Shown piece after piece: positions 63,509 to 64,000 of a stretch of 64,000 bases of DNA (positions are counted from its first letter, which is position 1; every line of letters begins with the position of its first letter). A model generated the notes under the pieces. The model ran no database searches. It had not been told where the DNA came from and was given only the letters and a program-made list of their open reading frames with translations. Where the stretch lies: assembly GCF_900101905.1 (NCBI RefSeq), contig NZ_FNAJ01000017.1, forward strand, positions 62,001-126,000, in the 5' to 3' direction. The position numbers and the translations under genes were made by a program. The stretch comes from Myxococcus virescens (GTDB lineage Bacteria > Myxococcota > Myxococcia > Myxococcales > Myxococcaceae).

Positions 63509-64000
63509 ATGAGCCTGAACGACATCCTCCATTACCTCCGCCTGGGTGGCGTCACCCTCGCCATGCTCATCTTCGCCTCGGTCGCGGCGCTGATTGTCGC
63601 CGTCGAGCGCATCATCGCGCTCTGGGGCGTGGGCGAGCGTTCACGTGCCTTGGGTGAGACAGTGAACAAACACCTGCTGCGCGGGGACGTCGCCGCGGCC
63701 CGCACCGCCGCCGAGCGCTCCGACGCGGTGGCCGCCGACATCTTCCTGGCCGGGTTCGACCGGATGGAGCGCAGCCGCACCGCCGGGGGCGCTGGCATCG
63801 AGGCCGCGGTGGAGCGCGAGCGCGCCCAGGTGGCCCTCAAGCTGCGCCGCTACCTGTGGATCCTGGCCACCATCGGCTCGATTACGCCCTTCGTGGGCCT
63901 CTTCGGCACCGTGGCCGGCATCATGCGCTCCTTCAAGGACCTGGGCCTGGACGTGGAAGCGGGCGGCACGGGCGGCAGCGTGGCGGTGATGACGGGTATC
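63509..64000 (+). CDS. MotA/TolQ/ExbB proton-channel protein, partial
   Basis: 164 residues before the right edge. The first membrane helix is GVTLAMLIFASVAALIVAVERII and the channel block ATIGSITPFVGLFGTVAGIMR matches the ExbB/TolQ/MotA family, which powers outer-membrane or gliding machinery with the proton gradient. An ExbD/TolR partner would be expected just beyond the window. TolQ and ExbB cannot be told apart from this fragment. Confidence 0.9.
   Translation, partial: MSLNDILHYLRLGGVTLAMLIFASVAALIVAVERIIALWGVGERSRALGETVNKHLLRGDVAAARTAAERSDAVAADIFLAGFDRMERSRTAGGAGIEAAVERERAQVALKLRRYLWILATIGSITPFVGLFGTVAGIMRSFKDLGLDVEAGGTGGSVAVMTGI

Overview
The window looks like chromosomal DNA of a myxobacterium, Myxococcus xanthus or a close relative. 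It is GC-rich throughout. The gene order wzm-wzt-wbgA, two tRNA-Gly, pgsA, nadB, pyrE, padC-bacP-bacO-bacN, an SgmT-type hybrid kinase and a Tad-like cluster matches, as I recall it, the M. xanthus DK1622 region around MXAN_4617 to MXAN_4663. That match is from memory and no database was searched. Most of the window is read leftward (minus strand). Many adjacent genes overlap by 4 bp (ATGA or GTGA), so long translationally coupled operons are the rule.

Region 1 (1-18577) is an O-antigen/surface polysaccharide locus. A minus-strand rml set (rmlB-rmlD-rmlA, rmlA cut by the window edge) makes dTDP-sugars on the rhamnose route. Divergent from it is a plus-strand group: a GT4 glycosyltransferase, a small helical protein, a GT4-GT2 fusion and a polytopic GT-C-like membrane protein. 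Facing these is the wzm-wzt-wbgA operon with two further large glycan enzymes. Wzm/Wzt would export the finished lipid-linked chain, and the C-terminal domain of Wzt probably recognises its end. Several of these enzymes carry repeated non-catalytic helical modules that I have not seen described.

Region 2 (18578-29971) holds two tandem tRNA-Gly(GCC) genes, each followed by a strong hairpin terminator, then housekeeping genes: pgsA, a TPR protein, a lytic transglycosylase, nadB, a rhomboid protease, a LOG-family protein, a lipoprotein and pyrE. The bactofilin operon bacN-bacO-bacP plus padC follows; it scaffolds subpolar ParABS positioning. An alpha/beta hydrolase closes the region.

Region 3 (29984-44164) contains a large secreted TPR protein, the hybrid kinase (sgmT) with a dead GGDEF domain and an intact c-di-GMP I-site, an unknown lipoprotein, and an isoprenoid/DNA-repair operon (xseA-xseB-receiver-ispA-dxs-tlyA). 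The operon starts behind an FHA protein.

Region 4 (42425-58265) is a Tad-like cluster: two FHA proteins, TadC, TadB, CpaB, a lipoprotein, a Flp-like mini-pilin, several secreted proteins of unknown function, and three TadE/TadG-type proteins with very large ectodomains. An ECF sigma factor and a zinc-finger anti-sigma lie immediately upstream. The motor ATPase, secretin and prepilin peptidase are absent here. The set corresponds to what I recall as the second gene cluster of the M. xanthus contact-dependent prey-killing (Kil) machine.

Region 5 (58348-64000) has a DUF2085 membrane protein, an OppD/OppF-type ATPase pair without permeases, two tandem MshEN-type (GspE N-terminal) proteins without an ATPase domain, a DUF4292-type lipoprotein, and a divergent ExbB/TolQ-like proton-channel gene cut by the right edge.
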